Shown: in pieces, positions 13,487 through 24,879 of the stretch
Layout of the letters: each line of letters begins with the position of its first letter
Numbering within the stretch: the first letter of the stretch is position 1
NCBI GenBank assembly: GCA_039881045.1
Contig: JAYWVB010000005.1
Location: 496,001 to 560,000 of the forward strand
Direction of reading: 5' to 3'
From: Chaetomium olivaceum
Lineage: Eukaryota; Ascomycota; Sordariomycetes; Sordariales; Chaetomiaceae
DNA: 64,000 nt
Notes under the pieces: model-generated
What the model was told of the DNA's origin: nothing
Seen by the model: only the letters and a program-made list of their open reading frames with translations
Database searches by the model: none
Position numbers and translations under genes: made by a program

Positions 13487-16454
13487 ATGATTCACCTCTC
13501 GCCTGAGATCGGTGTCTCGGCTGAACCGTCACCTCCCGAGACCCGATCTGGAACATCGTTGAGCGCTCGATCCAATGCCGCAATTCGACCCGGCACGCCC
13601 AACAGCCTTCTTTCTCCGTCTTCCCAAAATCCGTCACCGCCCGCTACCCAACCGACGACGCCGGTGAGCAGTGGGTCCAGCGCCCCAACCAGTGTATGCC
13701 TTTTGCCCTCCCCGGGCCCCGAAGGAGACAACAAACCCGAGTTGCTTTCCAGCAACGAGAGTCAATTTCCGCCCTCATCGGAACAGTCTACGTCGGAGTC
13801 TACGGTCTGCATCACACCAGCCGCTCACCATCCCACGCCTGTGTCCCCGGTTGCCACTCGGCGGATTTCAGTTTCGCTGGTGTTAGACTCGGACGAAGGT
13901 TCTGGCGCCGACGATGCTGTCTTGCCCGATGCAGAGCCAGGTTCCGATCTCGGTCCACGAAGATCTTCGAGCGACAATGATCCCGAAGCCGAGTTAGACG
14001 CCAAGTCAGACGCCGAGTCTGGGGTCGAGGTGGAAGTATCTCCGTCAGGGCCTGACCCAGACGCCGCTGAGGAGCCTTCTGCCCCTCCCAAAGCCGAAGT
14101 GATCGAGTTCCCAAACTGCGACAACCCCTTTGATGCCAAACCATCCGAGGCTGCCCAAGAATGGAAGCAAAGACAAGCAGAGCACAACGAGGAGAATAGT
14201 GTTATCGACGAACTGATGGGTTACGTCGGGCTTGAGTCGGTCAAGTGGTAGTTCTTAGACATCAAGTCGAACGTAGATATATGTAAGTAGCAAGAACGGG
14301 CTCTAAACGAGGAGCTGTCACGACCCATGGAGACGCGATCTTAGTATGAGAGACCTCCCATCTCTATAGGTCGTAATAGGACCGCTTTAGCATAGTCTTC
14401 TAAGGTAACCCTAGTACTAGTAAGTTTCCTTCCCATTTGCGCTCTAATGTACTGCAAACGTACTATATCCTTATTTGGATATGATTGTCCATTCTCGTTG
14501 TGATTCTAATATATCTGTGCGGTGTAGGTAAGACAACGATCGCGCGATTGTATGCTAAGTTCCTCTATTCCGTTAGTGTTATTAGATCCTCGATATTAGA
14601 GGAGAAATCTAGAGTAAAGCTTTATACTAAAAGTACTAAGGCGAGTTGGGAGGGACTTAGGTATACGAGGGCACTAGTCTTGGAGCTGCGAGAGGCCGGT
14701 GTAGGGTAGGCGGGTTGGGAGAGGGGGAGGGAGGTGTAGGATAGGTAGGTTAGGAGATGTATAGGGTAGGCGAGTTGGGGGGGAGAGAGGGAGGGGACTT
14801 GGGAGAGGGGGAGGGAGGTATAGGGTAGGTAACTTGGGAGAGGTATAGGGTAGGTGGGTTGGGAGAGGGAGGTGTAGGGTAGGCGAGTTGGGGTGTAGGG
14901 TAGGTTATTTAGGAGAGGGAGGTGTAGGGTAGGTGGGCTGGGAAAGGGAGGTGTAGGGTAGGTTATTTAGGAGAGGGAGGTATAGGGTAGGCGAGTTGGG
15001 AGAGGTATAGGGTAGGTAGGTTGGGAGAGGTATAGGGTAGGCGACTTGGGAGAGGGAGGTGTAGGGTAGGTGGGTTGGGAGAGGTGCAGGGTAGGCGACT
15101 TGGGAGAGGGAGATATAGGGTAGGCAACCTCTCCTACTATATACTAAGTTATAGATATAAACCTTTTACTACCTATATTCCTAGTTCTTTTATAGCTTTT
15201 CTATAAGGATATAATCTTTATAACCTTTAAGCTCGCTAAGTATATTACCCTTCTCCTCTACAACCTAAGACTCAAGTATATCCCGATCGAGCCGGACTTT
15301 CTTATAGATCCGGCAGCGTAGGCTATATCAAGGCTACACGACTTTTCAATGACCTGAGGGCAATACCTAACTAGGCCAGTGCCTGTGACGTTAAGGAAGT
15401 TACAAAGTGGATCATCAATAAGTTTCTCGAGGAATTATCTTTGTAACGGTCCCAGGAGTATATTGCAACTAGCTGGTGACGACTCTACGAGTACACTAAG
15501 CTTGAAGAAGAAAAGGAAAGATGAGAGAGTCTGGCAGCTCGTGGGGCTGCTTTATGATCGTGAGTGCGGTGGCCCGAGCGCATTGCTAGAATGTTCGGTG
15601 TGCTGTGGGGCAACTGGGAATAGCTTCATCCAGGGGTTCGGTGGACCGTGCTTGTACGTGAGCTGGCCGAGGGTTACCGAGGCCCACCTCGGGCACAGCC
15701 CGTTACAATCTTAGTAGGATACCTAAACCATCGGTGCCGTCACCCTATAACAGGTCTATAACTGCATCTTCAAGCTCATCGTCCATAAGCGAGGCCGGCT
15801 GCTCACCCTCAAAGCCAATGCTAACGCCGCGTTACCGACACAACCGCTCATCGCATCCGGCCATATTCCTTCACTCGCCCAGGCCGTGCCAGCCGCTCCC
15901 ACCATCGCCACCTCCGCCGAAACAAGTTCCGAGCTACCTACCGCTAGCAACAGCACCGCCATTGTCACGCGCATGCATATCCAGCCCGCTGCCCACGCCA
16001 GAGAACGCCGCATCAACCAGCAGCAAGATAATGGCAACGAGAGACGCGGCTCGCACTCCGAGGCCCAGCCCCCCGCGGCCTCTCGAGAAGAAGCAACCTC
16101 AGATGCGGAGTGGCTCGAGCTTGAGGCCGCAAAGGACGAGCTACGCGAGCGGCTGCGGAGGGCGGATCGGGTGCAGCGGGATCTGGATGCGGCCGAGAAC
16201 GAGATTTTGCAGGCCAGTCAACGTCCGTCCGGCGGGGGGGGAACTCTGATGGTCTCAATAGTCGTTGCGATGGCCTGCGTGACGAGCTCAGTGCTGTGCA
16301 GAAGATGATGCAGAAGGAGAAGAAGGCCCAGGCCCGGCTAAAAGCGATGGCGAGGTGTGAAAATGGGTATGAGTGGCTCCATGTTGCGGGAGGGTGGAGG
16401 TGTGCGGGGGGAATGCATTATGTGCCTGACCAGGATGTGATGGCGGGCTTGTGA
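13487..16454 (+). pseudogene. AAA+ ATPase (CbxX/CfqX, SpoVK-like) pseudogene with RIP-like stops
   Basis: The first exon from ATG 13487 encodes a Ser/Pro- and acid-rich leader. It ends in ENSVIDELMGYVGLESVKW, the conserved entry to fungal tandem-AAA SpoVK-like proteins, and is cut by a TAG at about 14249 where Gln is expected, as a C-to-T change would give. A Walker A (GVGKTTIARLYAKFL) lies at 14521-14565 after further stops. A G-rich minisatellite follows. The same protein resumes at 15312-15446 (ATRLFNDLRAIPN, stop in place of Trp, then DVKEVTKWIINKFLEEL). The C-terminus ends at 16452 with GGWRCAGGMHYVPD after a coiled-coil-like segment, with a frame change at a G8 run (16234-16241). Sensor, Walker B and arginine-finger parts are unreadable. 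The family call is from motif memory. Confidence 0.72.
14700..15127. repeat. G-rich minisatellite
   Basis: About 430 bp of degenerate tandem units built around GGGAGAGG and TGTAGGGTAGG, with unit lengths of roughly 25-35 bp. The units differ in short insertions and in G-run length. The plus strand has many runs of three or more G (for example 14776-14815), so G-quadruplex formation is possible. The array sits between the Walker A part and the second half of the decayed AAA+ gene, in AT-rich surroundings. Confidence 0.85.
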
Positions 16455-17177
16455 TGGCCGACCTGTGATGGCTTTATGTCAAGATCAACGGGGAGAGATG
16501 TGGTTATACAGAGCATAGTGCCGTTTCTAGAGGCATCATAGACCCATCTCGACAGGTGGGCAAGAGCAACGGCGGCTGTGATAAAATCGGTGGTTAGCGG
16601 GAAAAGAATCCACCCGTGATCTTGTAATAGAGGCCCTTGATTTATTATCTGTATCTTCAAAAGTCCCTCTACTATGTAGGCTACTATAAAGTCCTGGATG
16701 AACAACGGGTGTATTAAGTCTGGTGCTAAGGATCCTTCAGAATCAGTACTATGCATACATGTAGAAAACAGAATCGAAGCAAGGAACTGTTGTGAAACAC
16801 GACTGCATGGTGACCAATGTCTTGTTTCAATCTGCGCAAATGCGCAAACGTCGAAGGCAGCTGACAACACCTGGATTGATCTAGGCCTCTCAAGCACCTT
16901 GCCTGAAACAAGGCACCACTGCGATACCACACTGCACAAGCACGACATCGCCCGATACGATGCAGTAGGCTTCGACGGCTGCCATGCAAAGCCTGCATAT
17001 CTGCTGCAAGCTGGGCCAGTAGGGCGTGACAGTCTCACCGATCCCTGAGAAAATATGTGGTTCGTTGGAGGATTTTAATGAGACCAACAGAAACAAAGCT
17101 GCTTCAAGTGGGATAGCGGATTGTAAAGAAGACAGAGGCTTGAGACACAGATGAGGGAAAAATGAATGGAATATCTA
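16455..17177. other. segment between the AAA+ pseudogene and the transposon
   Basis: A minus-strand open frame of about 206 codons runs through here (17038-16418), but its composition is not convincing, it has no recognisable motif and it overlaps the AAA+ C-terminus. I annotate no gene. The TA at 17176-17177 is the left target duplication of the transposon. Confidence 0.45.
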
Positions 17178-17222
17178 GACGACTGGACCCCACAACCGGA
17201 CGCACCCCACAACCGGACACTT
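17178..17222 (+). repeat. left terminal inverted repeat
   Basis: The 45-bp left end begins GACGACTGG directly after TA. It differs from the complement of the right end at two positions. Confidence 0.92.
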
Positions 17223-17296
17223 AGCTCCACACCGACATTTCGGACATCACCAACTTCAACTTTACACAACTCGTCCAATTCTAGGCTAAATTTAAC

Positions 17297-18907
17297 ATGG
17301 CTACTATCCGCGAAGAGCTTATTCAATTGGCTATAACGGATATTCAACAGGGTCTTTGTTCCATACGTTCTGCGGCTGAGAAATACAGCGTTCCCTCTTC
17401 CACGCTGTCAGACCGACTCCATGGCTCACAACCACAAAGACAAGCCAAAACCCACAATCAACGGCTCAGCCCTGTGCAAGAAGAGTATGTGGTCGACTGG
17501 TGCCTCAATGAAGAAAAGTCTGGAAGGGCTCCTAGCCGTAGCCAGGTCGTAGGTTTCGCGCAGGCCATCTTAGCTGAAGGAGGTGATCGTCAGCCCCTGG
17601 GTGCCAGATGGATCGACCGCTTCCTACGCCGCCACAATGCTGTCAAAACTAAGAAATCAGCTTTGTTGGAAAGCTCTCGTACGAAAGGCTCTACACGGGA
17701 AGCCTACCAAGCTTTCTATAGGAGGCTGGAGTTCCACATCCGCGACAAGAATATTATACCCGCGAATATAGCCAACGTCGACGAGCATGGCATGCAGGAG
17801 ATGGAAACCACGGCTGGCACGGTCATTGGCAGTTCCCTCACACGTAGAGCTTACACAACTAGCTCTGACACAACGACGTGGGTTACTGTCATTGAGTGTG
17901 GCACTGCAGAGGGGGTCCGACTCTCGCCAACTATAGTCTTTACCGGTGCCTCCCTTCAGGGACAATGGTTCCCTCCCAAAGCCGAGCTAGAGGTAAACTT
18001 CCTGGACTGGAAGTTTGACTACAGTCTCAGGCTGGAGCAATAGCCAGATTACCTTGAAGTGGATGAAAGAGGTGTATCTACCACAAACTCAGCCTCAAGG
18101 TGACGAGTGGAGGTTACTCATCCTCGACGAACATTCTAGCCACACAACCGGTGACTTCATGGCCACAGCTTGGCTAAATAAGGTTCAGCTGGTCTATCTA
18201 CCTGCTCATACCTCCCACAAGACCCAGCCTCTCGACCGCAGTGTTTTCTCAGCACTGAAAAGCTATTTCCGGCAAGCTACCAAGGCGCTCGCAAGCTTCA
18301 CGGCATCAGCTGCTGTAAACAAGCGACGGTTCCTCTATTGCTATAGAGATACATCCAAGCTTGGAATGTCAGCTAGGAATATTATCTCTGGGTTCAGAAA
18401 CACCGGTATTTGGCCCCTAGACCCATCCAAAGTGCTGGATGACCCCGAGGCAGTCCTGGAAAGCCAGGCCCTCCCTGTACGGCCGAAAACACCACCCCCT
18501 GAGCCTAGGACTGAGTTCTGGACACCTCAAAAGAGCCAGGACATCCGTACCACCAGCAGGGTGTAAGTGAGGGTATGGAAGCTAGTGGACGGCTGACAAG
18601 GACTCTGTTGGCCAAGGCAGGCAAGGCTTTGGATGCTAAGAATGCCGAGATGGTATCTTTGAAGGCCCAGGTCGACCACTTGACGAAGGAATTAGAGTCC
18701 CACGAGCCACAGGGCCGTAAGAGGGTCAAAGAGAATGCCAATGATAAATTTACAAGGATAGAGGATATTATCCAGGCGAAGGAGGATTCGATGAAGTCTC
18801 CTAAGAAGAAAAAGAAGAAGACACAACAGGACAGTCAAGTAGTCAAGGAAGCCGAAGAAATAATTGTACGTGGCTTAGAGACTATTCGCCAGGTAGAAGA
18901 GGAATAG
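17297..18907 (+). pseudogene. Fot1/pogo transposase, two frame changes
   Basis: Transposase of about 530 residues in three frame segments. The N-terminus (MATIREELIQLAITDIQQG) carries a psq/CENP-B helix-turn-helix and then a second DNA-binding domain. The catalytic DDE_1 core shows the first acid in IANVDEHGM, the second in LLILDEHSSH (family usually LDGHxSH), and the third candidate in THKTQPLDRSVFSALKSYF. A coiled-coil, Lys-rich C-terminus ends at 18907. The frame changes at about 18022-18032 (one extra base) and about 18557-18566 (one missing base or two extra), so as read no full-length protein is made. Because conserved housekeeping genes here show the same kind of break, sequencing indels cannot be excluded. 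Confidence 0.85.
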
Positions 18908-18984
18908 AATCATCAAGTTTGTATGCATATTGCTTAAGAAATGGATGAGGTAGACGCTGTTGAGCCTGGTGGTGATGTGGCGCC

Positions 18985-19029
18985 AAGTGTCCGATTGTGG
19001 GGTGTGTCCGGTTGTGGGGTCCAGTCGTC
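18985..19029 (-). repeat. right terminal inverted repeat
   Basis: The 45-bp right end finishes CCAGTCGTC directly before TA and is the inverted partner of 17178-17222. Confidence 0.92.
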
Positions 19030-19340
19030 TAGAGTAAATACCTTATTCACGAGGGAGCAAAACAACAATGACCCTTGCCTGCTCATCTGACAAGCCCTTG
19101 TAAGTGGTAAAATAAACTTGATGGCATAATACTGTCTACGGCCAAAAGCTTTTTGGTCTGCTAAATAACAGCAACTTCCTTAAAGCACTATATTCTTCCA
19201 AGTTATCAATCTCTGTCCCCATCCGTAACCCTATCAAACCACCAAACTTACAAGAAACGACAAAGTAAACATGCCCACGAGCCACAAAAGAGTGTACAAC
19301 CCAATCCTATAAGCAAAAACCAACAAACACCCATAATCCA

Positions 19341-20742
19341 TCAGTCAAGCCTTGCCCCAAAATCGAAATTCCCAATAGCGAACGACTGGTCGCCCCCATT
19401 CGACGACGACGTAAAGTACGCCGAGTCCATACTGAAACTATCGCACCCAAACTCCCCCACCCGACAACACATCATCAACAACCCTAAACTGCAGGTCGTT
19501 GCACAGCTCATTGTACAACGGATCCTCCCGCAACCCATCCAGCAGCTGCGCGACCTTGTTCTCCGCGCCGGAACCTGAACCGGACCCAGACCCGGACCCA
19601 GAACCGAGGGGACTAGGCGGCGGCGAGCTGGGCTCCTTGTTGTTATTGTTGTTGCCGGTAGCCGACGACAATCCCTGAGGGTGCGGCAGAACGCCCGCAC
19701 CCGCGCCCGCGCCAACAGCGGTGGAAGAGACCTCCTCCTGGAACTGGAAGGTGCGCAGCATGGTGGTCTCGACGTCGCGGATGATCTCGGCAGTCTTCTG
19801 GTTGGCCTTCTCCTGGATGTCCTCGAACAGCTTGTTGACGTACTGCTCCATGGCGGAGCGCACGACGCGGGGGAGCTCGCGGCGGATGAATTCGCGGCAT
19901 TCGTCGAGGTTTTGAAACTGGCTTTTGGCGGATTTGGAGGAGTCGGTTTCCGAGTCGTAGTCTGCAAGGGGGTTAGGAGGGTGAAAGGGTGGATTGAGGG
20001 GTGGGAAGGGGATATACATGGTGAGGGGATCTTCTCGCCCGGGAAGATGACTTTGTACATCTCCTTCCATTTGTCTTCTTCCGACGAATGGGGCTTGGCC
20101 CTGGTGCGGAGCTGCTTCTCCTGCTCCTCGGTGATTGCGTCTGACGACTTCTCGCGCAGTTTGCAAGGAACGTCAGCCCGTTGGTGATTCTTGAGTAACT
20201 CGGGCTTGTCAAAGTGATCGAAGCACCGAGGGCAAAAGTTCTTGAGTGAGTGGCGGCGGTAAACGTGTTCTCTAGGCACACCGTTAACCACAACCAACGG
20301 CAAGAAGATGACAAGACCAAACTTACTTGACACGGTGCACATCCTCCCACCCCGGCCCGCAGCAAGTTTTGGTCTTCTTGTATTTGGCCGGATCGTGCTT
20401 GCAAAACGGGCACGCAAACTTCTTCTCGTTCGCCTCCTTAGGGTTCATCTTCTTCTTCTTGGCTTTGTCGCCGCCCGCCGCATGCGGACCACTCTGCTCG
20501 ACATCATCCTCCTCCCTGCCTCTCTTCACTCTCCGCCGGGGGCCCGCCACCGCCGCACCGGCAGCGGCAGCGGACGCAGAAGAAACTGGGTTGTCAAGAC
20601 ATCTATCTAAAGACGTTTGAAAGAAAGCCATAGATCTATCCACGATTTCCTTCTTTTTACGGCTCAGGAAGCTTTCACGGTTGGACGTGGTAGCCGAGTG
20701 GTGTGGCGGTGGTGGCGGGGTGCCTGAGCTGCGGGATGCCAT
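19341..20742 (-). CDS. C2H2 zinc-finger-like fungal protein
   Basis: Three exons on the minus strand: 20742-20327, 20271-20018 and 19961-19341. Introns are 55 and 56 nt (20272-20326 phase 2, 19962-20017 phase 1). MASRSSGTPPPPPHH is taken as the start. An open frame extends upstream to 21051 but looks like UTR. A basic linker leads to a Cys/His cluster spanning the first junction: FACPFCKHDPAKYK, CCGPGW, HVYRRHSLKNFCPRCFDHF and LKNHQRADVPC. A central amphipathic region (residues about 225-290) and Gly-Ser and Asn repeats follow. At the C5 run 19454-19458 the frame must change by one base to reach the more typical C-terminus (SMDSAYFTSSSNGGDQS, stop at 19341). Otherwise it ends at 19438. Probably nuclear; the role is unknown. 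Confidence 0.78.
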
Positions 20743-22184
20743 GGACCGACTGGGCTGGACCGGAAAGGGGAGGGGTGCGATCCGGGGGGAATTGGTCAGA
20801 GGGGGATCCCTTGACCTTAAGACATGAGATCCAGGGTGTTGGGATGGTAGTGACAGTGGGTGCAGGGGCAGAGTGGCTGTGGATGCGGTACTCGTGGGGA
20901 ACTGGCGGGACGGGACGTTGGACGGGGTAAGTGACTCGGAGCGGAGGCGATAGGAGAAGGCTGCGAGGACGCGAGTGTTTCCGGGAAGGGATGAAAGTGG
21001 CCGAAGACGGAGGTTGGGTGCTGGTATGATAAGACAAGTAAACGGGAGCAAGGGAATGAGTGAGACAATGGCTTTGTTGGAGGTGGAGGAAGATCGGGGA
21101 AAACCACCATCCGGCGGATCTCAGTGTCATGAAAGAGCTATATACATAAGCACTCCCGTTTGCGCAAATGCGGAGATCGAGCTCAGCGGAGGTCTCGGGA
21201 CCTCGGTGACACACCCGTCCTCAGGATCCCCGAGTGACCACAGCCATTCTCCAATAGCCGATCCCCGCGCCGGGGCGCATGCGTCGGGACGGGTGAGCAC
21301 GCTAGGTCGAGAAAGCATTGGCGGGCTGTACCGATGACACGCAGCACAGCGCCCAAGAGGGGAAAGCACGGGGGTCACTGCCTTGGCCCGTATGCAGTCA
21401 CCGTGCCATTGCGCGAGATGCTAGCGCGAGATGCAAGTGCTCAATTGCGGGATCATCGTTCGCAGCTCGGTACATTAGTCCCGCAGATAAGGCTGAGCGG
21501 GGAAACGGAGGCGAAGAGGTGCCTATTCGGCAGAGGAAGCCAGGATGGCGACGTCCCAAGCCATCTTGTTGTGTCAAGTTGACCGGCTGATGACTCGCAT
21601 GTCTAGCGCATGCCGGTCCTTGCTCGGTAATTGGAAGATTGGGCGTGACGTTGGTGTTCGGGAACAGAAGGATCCGGGTTTGGCCTGAAAGACCGGAGGG
21701 GTCGGCGATGCCATCCGACGAACGACAGGCTGGAACTGAGTCCTGCATATACCAACCAAGGTAGATAAGACGCCACAATATGTGACTCCCATGGGCCCCT
21801 TGTGACTGACCGAAAATGAAAACAACAATAGCTCAATCGCGGAGTCAAAAAGTTTGACCAGAGGGTAAACACCATCTTCACCGCAGAACCGGGTTCCTGA
21901 AACCGCGGCCTCGGCCCTAGACAATACGGGCTGGACATGCATTGAGAACAAGAAAACTGATTCGCGTCAGATTTCCGAATGCTCACTGGCGAAATTCGAC
22001 AATGCGGTCGCCAGAGCGGGATTTGTGTGGTGGCGGATGAGGATAAAAGACGCCGTTGTCAGCTGGGTTTCCACGATGGATGAACACCGCCAGCAGCTTG
22101 GTATCGCCAGACAGAGAAGTCAAGGGAGAGACACACGGAACTTGTCCTGCCGTTAGCAACAACACATCTTCACAAAAGCACACA
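20743..22184. other. long divergent intergenic region
   Basis: This separates the C2H2 protein (minus) from the small gene at 22185 (plus). The minus strand has a TATA-like TATATA near 21139-21145. I see no supported gene, RNA or repeat. Several 80-127 codon open frames on both strands lack coherent protein character. Confidence 0.45.
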
Positions 22185-22458
22185 ATGTCGCAAGGAGCCG
22201 AACAGACGATTCAGCTTTCGGGGGAAGAGTAAGAAGGACGGCTTCCAAGATGCGATGTTAGACTAACTCGGGTGCAGACAACCTTCGATAGACACATCAT
22301 ACTCGCTCGAGCGTTACCTCAACAGTGACGGGGGGCTCACGGAACGGTTGCTGAGAGGGCTCGATGTGGGTAATATCGTGAGCCGAGTTCAAACAGTCGG
22401 GTGCGAGGTGAATGCGCTCGCGGGTGGGACTGCGCAGCAGCCCCAAGGGTCAAGTTGA
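22185..22458 (+). CDS. predicted 74-residue protein, two exons
   Basis: An ATG in good context (CACAATG) opens a 44-nt exon. A textbook 49-nt intron (22229-22277) follows with donor GTAAGA, branch GACTAAC and acceptor GTGCAG. It joins in phase 2 to a 181-nt exon that ends at TGA 22456-22458. The product is small, soluble and acidic-to-neutral, with a helical-looking stretch (SLERYLNSDGGLTERLLRGL). Its family is not recognised. The gene runs convergently into the tail of the transcription-factor relic and overlaps it by a few bases. The intron signals are the main support. It could also be an upstream fragment of a longer, decayed gene. Confidence 0.5.
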
Positions 22459-24234
22459 TGAACGGGGGATAAATGAATACATTACAAGGGGTTGTAGGTT
22501 GTGTTTGGAGGTAGCTTGCCAGCAAGCACGGGAATTAAGGTTCGGGGGCGATGTGGAGGTCGCCTTTCTTGAATGCAGATATTGGACCAAAGGCCTAAGA
22601 AGTGGACTCAGCTTTACATCCAACACAGATACTATGCAACTTACCGCTGAATCGAGATGCAACCAATCTGTAGTCTTCCATTTGTCCCATAACCGTGGAA
22701 CAACGGCGGGCGCGGGACTTGCTGGGGTACCGCGGTTGACGGGTTGACCGCCCATGGCTTCGCGAGCAATGTCGGCTTCCCAATGGGCACGCAGTGCATC
22801 CTCAAGCAGTTGCTCATCGAGGGCGTTGAGGTTGCCGCCACAGGTTTCGTTGTTTTGCCCGTTGCCCGGGGCCGTATCCTGGGGGATCTGCCGGGATGCT
22901 TCTTCCTGTAGCTCCTCGAGAATGACAGCCCATCTCCGTGCTGGTGAGTATTGATTAGTTCCCTGGACAAGGGCTTTGACGGATTTGTTGGCGAGCTCAG
23001 TCAACTTGACATCGGTTTCGGGCCCGTATTTGTGTTGAACTCCGCCACCCACAGACTTCTGACGGTCTCAACGTGGGGGACGAGGAACAAGATCGAAGCG
23101 GCCATGTAACTGAGGTGGTGAGGGTGGAGAAGAGTGTGAAAATGACTCTTATCGCGTTCCGCCTGCTCGCGGGCAACATTCACGGCGATGGTGACCGTGA
23201 CACAGGCGGCCTTCACGCAAGTTCGAATGGAGAGATCGGTCGTTTGCTTCTTTTCGCGGTCGGTAGGGTATGGTGCCGTCCAAAATGGCCGATAGACTAA
23301 CATCTGGGCGTGGGCGTGGCAGTGGGCCAACTGCACCAAATTCTGCTGGCGACGCCAAGTGAAGTAAAGAAATGAGGGTTTGATGGCTGACATGAGGGAT
23401 GGTAGCTGCGCTCGCCACTCGTCAACGGCCTTTCCCAGGCGAAGTGCAGATTCGAGCCTCTCATTTTCGGGGACGTCATCGAGCGTGTACATGGCGCATT
23501 ATCTTCTCAAATAATTTTGGCCAATCTAACATCGGTCAGCGAACTGGAAAACATGGAGTAGGAGAACAAGGGCGTACTTGGCTTGTTCAAGCAATGCTTC
23601 CATATAGCAGTCTCACATGGGAGCTTGCCTAGACAAGGGAGCTTATGGGTCCGGCAGTGGTCGCATGAGCTAGAAATCCAGCCCTTATCACGGTGTTCTT
23701 TCCCCTTTTCGTTCAACGGTCGGGCGCGGGCGCGGTTACGGACCTCTCCATTGTCCCCCTCGGGGGGCGGAGGGGGGGTTCTCGCGACACCCCTGGTATA
23801 TGGAGCGTCGTAGGTACATGTCATACCCCTTCGAGTACCTAAACAGCAGCAGGTTAGAGCTAGCTAAGACGACATAAACGACGGGAAAGTTAGAATACAT
23901 GTGAAGCATGGCTTGAAACCGGAACAGCCCGGGCGGCCGTCTTATTACGGCACTGGTCACAGGTGCGGATAATTCGCAAACGCTTCGTCTTCCGGCCTGA
24001 TGCGGCCTCATCGTCAGAACCATCGGGAGCGGCGCGTCTTCGCGTGCCGGATGTGTGATGCGACGGAAAAAATGGGATTCTGTGTTGGTGTGGGTTGATG
24101 CACATGCGTCGCTTCCAGGTTGTGATGTTGGGCCCGGTGGAGGTGCTACTGGATGGAGGTGCTGTGGAAGATCCTGCAGGCGCTAAAGGTACTGGAAATG
24201 CTGGGGCAAATTGTTGCTGTGTAAACTCAGACAT
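22450..24234 (-). pseudogene. Zn2Cys6 fungal transcription factor relic
   Basis: The N-terminal part (from ATG 24234) ends in KRLRIIRTCDQCRNK, the first half of a Zn2Cys6 cluster. The remaining cysteines are not readable. The expected linker resumes at about 23840-23760 (GMTCTYDAPYTRGVART plus Pro-rich tract). The middle of a normal protein of this type, several hundred residues, is missing. A fungal_trans-like C-terminal portion lies at 23492-22450 (WRRQQNLVQLAHCHA, YRPFWTAPYPTDREKK, ANKSVKALVQGTNQYSPARRWAVIL). It has a small internal duplication (AHCHAHAQ) and a frame change near 23040-23055. The best reading is a deleted, non-functional gene. The possibility of an aberrant intact gene is small. 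Confidence 0.6.
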
Positions 24235-24879
24235 AACCTTGCAGTGCCTGCATAGTAGAGACTCTTAATGTAACATAGCAACAACACCATGTTTTTGTGG
24301 GTTCTGCTGTATGAGCTATCGCCACTCCCAGGAGTGTCCGACCGTGGCACGAGTGGGTTGTCAAAAGAGCGAGTCTGTGATTGAGGTCGAATTTCCAGCT
24401 TCGAACGTCGTCTCAAATCTGCAGCGGTTGCAAAAGTGGGCCCAAAGTGATGTGCTTCCACTCAAATGACAGGGATGTGCTCCGCTTTTATTAGGGACGA
24501 AGTCCAAATTGAAGATTGACGATTTTCAGACAGGGAAACTCTTCCTCTCGATCTTTATGCTTATGCCAGTGTTGAACGCAGTCGCATTTCGATTATTATT
24601 TTGTGTTAGTTACATAGAACTATAAATCGGTAGTTACTTTGTACTTCATACTGGCTCTGCATTCACTTCGACGGTGGAAATGCTAAGGGGTATTACGTCA
24701 TATTTCACGATTTACCCATGTCAACCACACCTGAACGAAGCCCCCAGTTTCTCCCCTCCTTCCTGGCCCAGCCGATTACCTTATGTACATGCGGGGCACG
24801 GAAGCAACAAGACGGTTGACAGAACGGGACCCTCTCTGACTACCTTACACATCAAACTGTCAAACTGTATACCATAACC
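24235..24879. other. intergenic region
   Basis: The AT content is raised around 24560-24660. I see no gene or repeat. The last 100 bp form the promoter-proximal region of the nitrilase. Confidence 0.5.

Larger units (their letters stand above)
17178..19029 (+). mobile_element. Fot1/pogo-type DNA transposon (Tc1-mariner superfamily)
   Basis: Complete element of 1,852 bp flanked by TA dinucleotides (17176-17177 and 19030-19031), the target duplication of this superfamily. The 45-bp terminal inverted repeats match at 43 positions. Each contains a tandem internal motif (CCCCACAACCGGAC) twice. Inside is a transposase with CENP-B-type helix-turn-helix and DDE domains. Size, repeats and protein order all fit Fot1-like elements of filamentous fungi. 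The DNA is not obviously RIP-mutated (no C-to-T stop cascade), so insertion may be recent relative to decay of the neighbouring AAA+ gene. Confidence 0.93.

Noticed and set aside
14700..15127. Possible CRISPR array
   Set aside because: Units are adjacent and degenerate with no unique spacers, and the genome is eukaryotic. It is a minisatellite.
16418..17038. 206-codon minus-strand open frame
   Set aside because: It overlaps the AAA+ C-terminus, has odd composition and has no recognisable motif or splice context.
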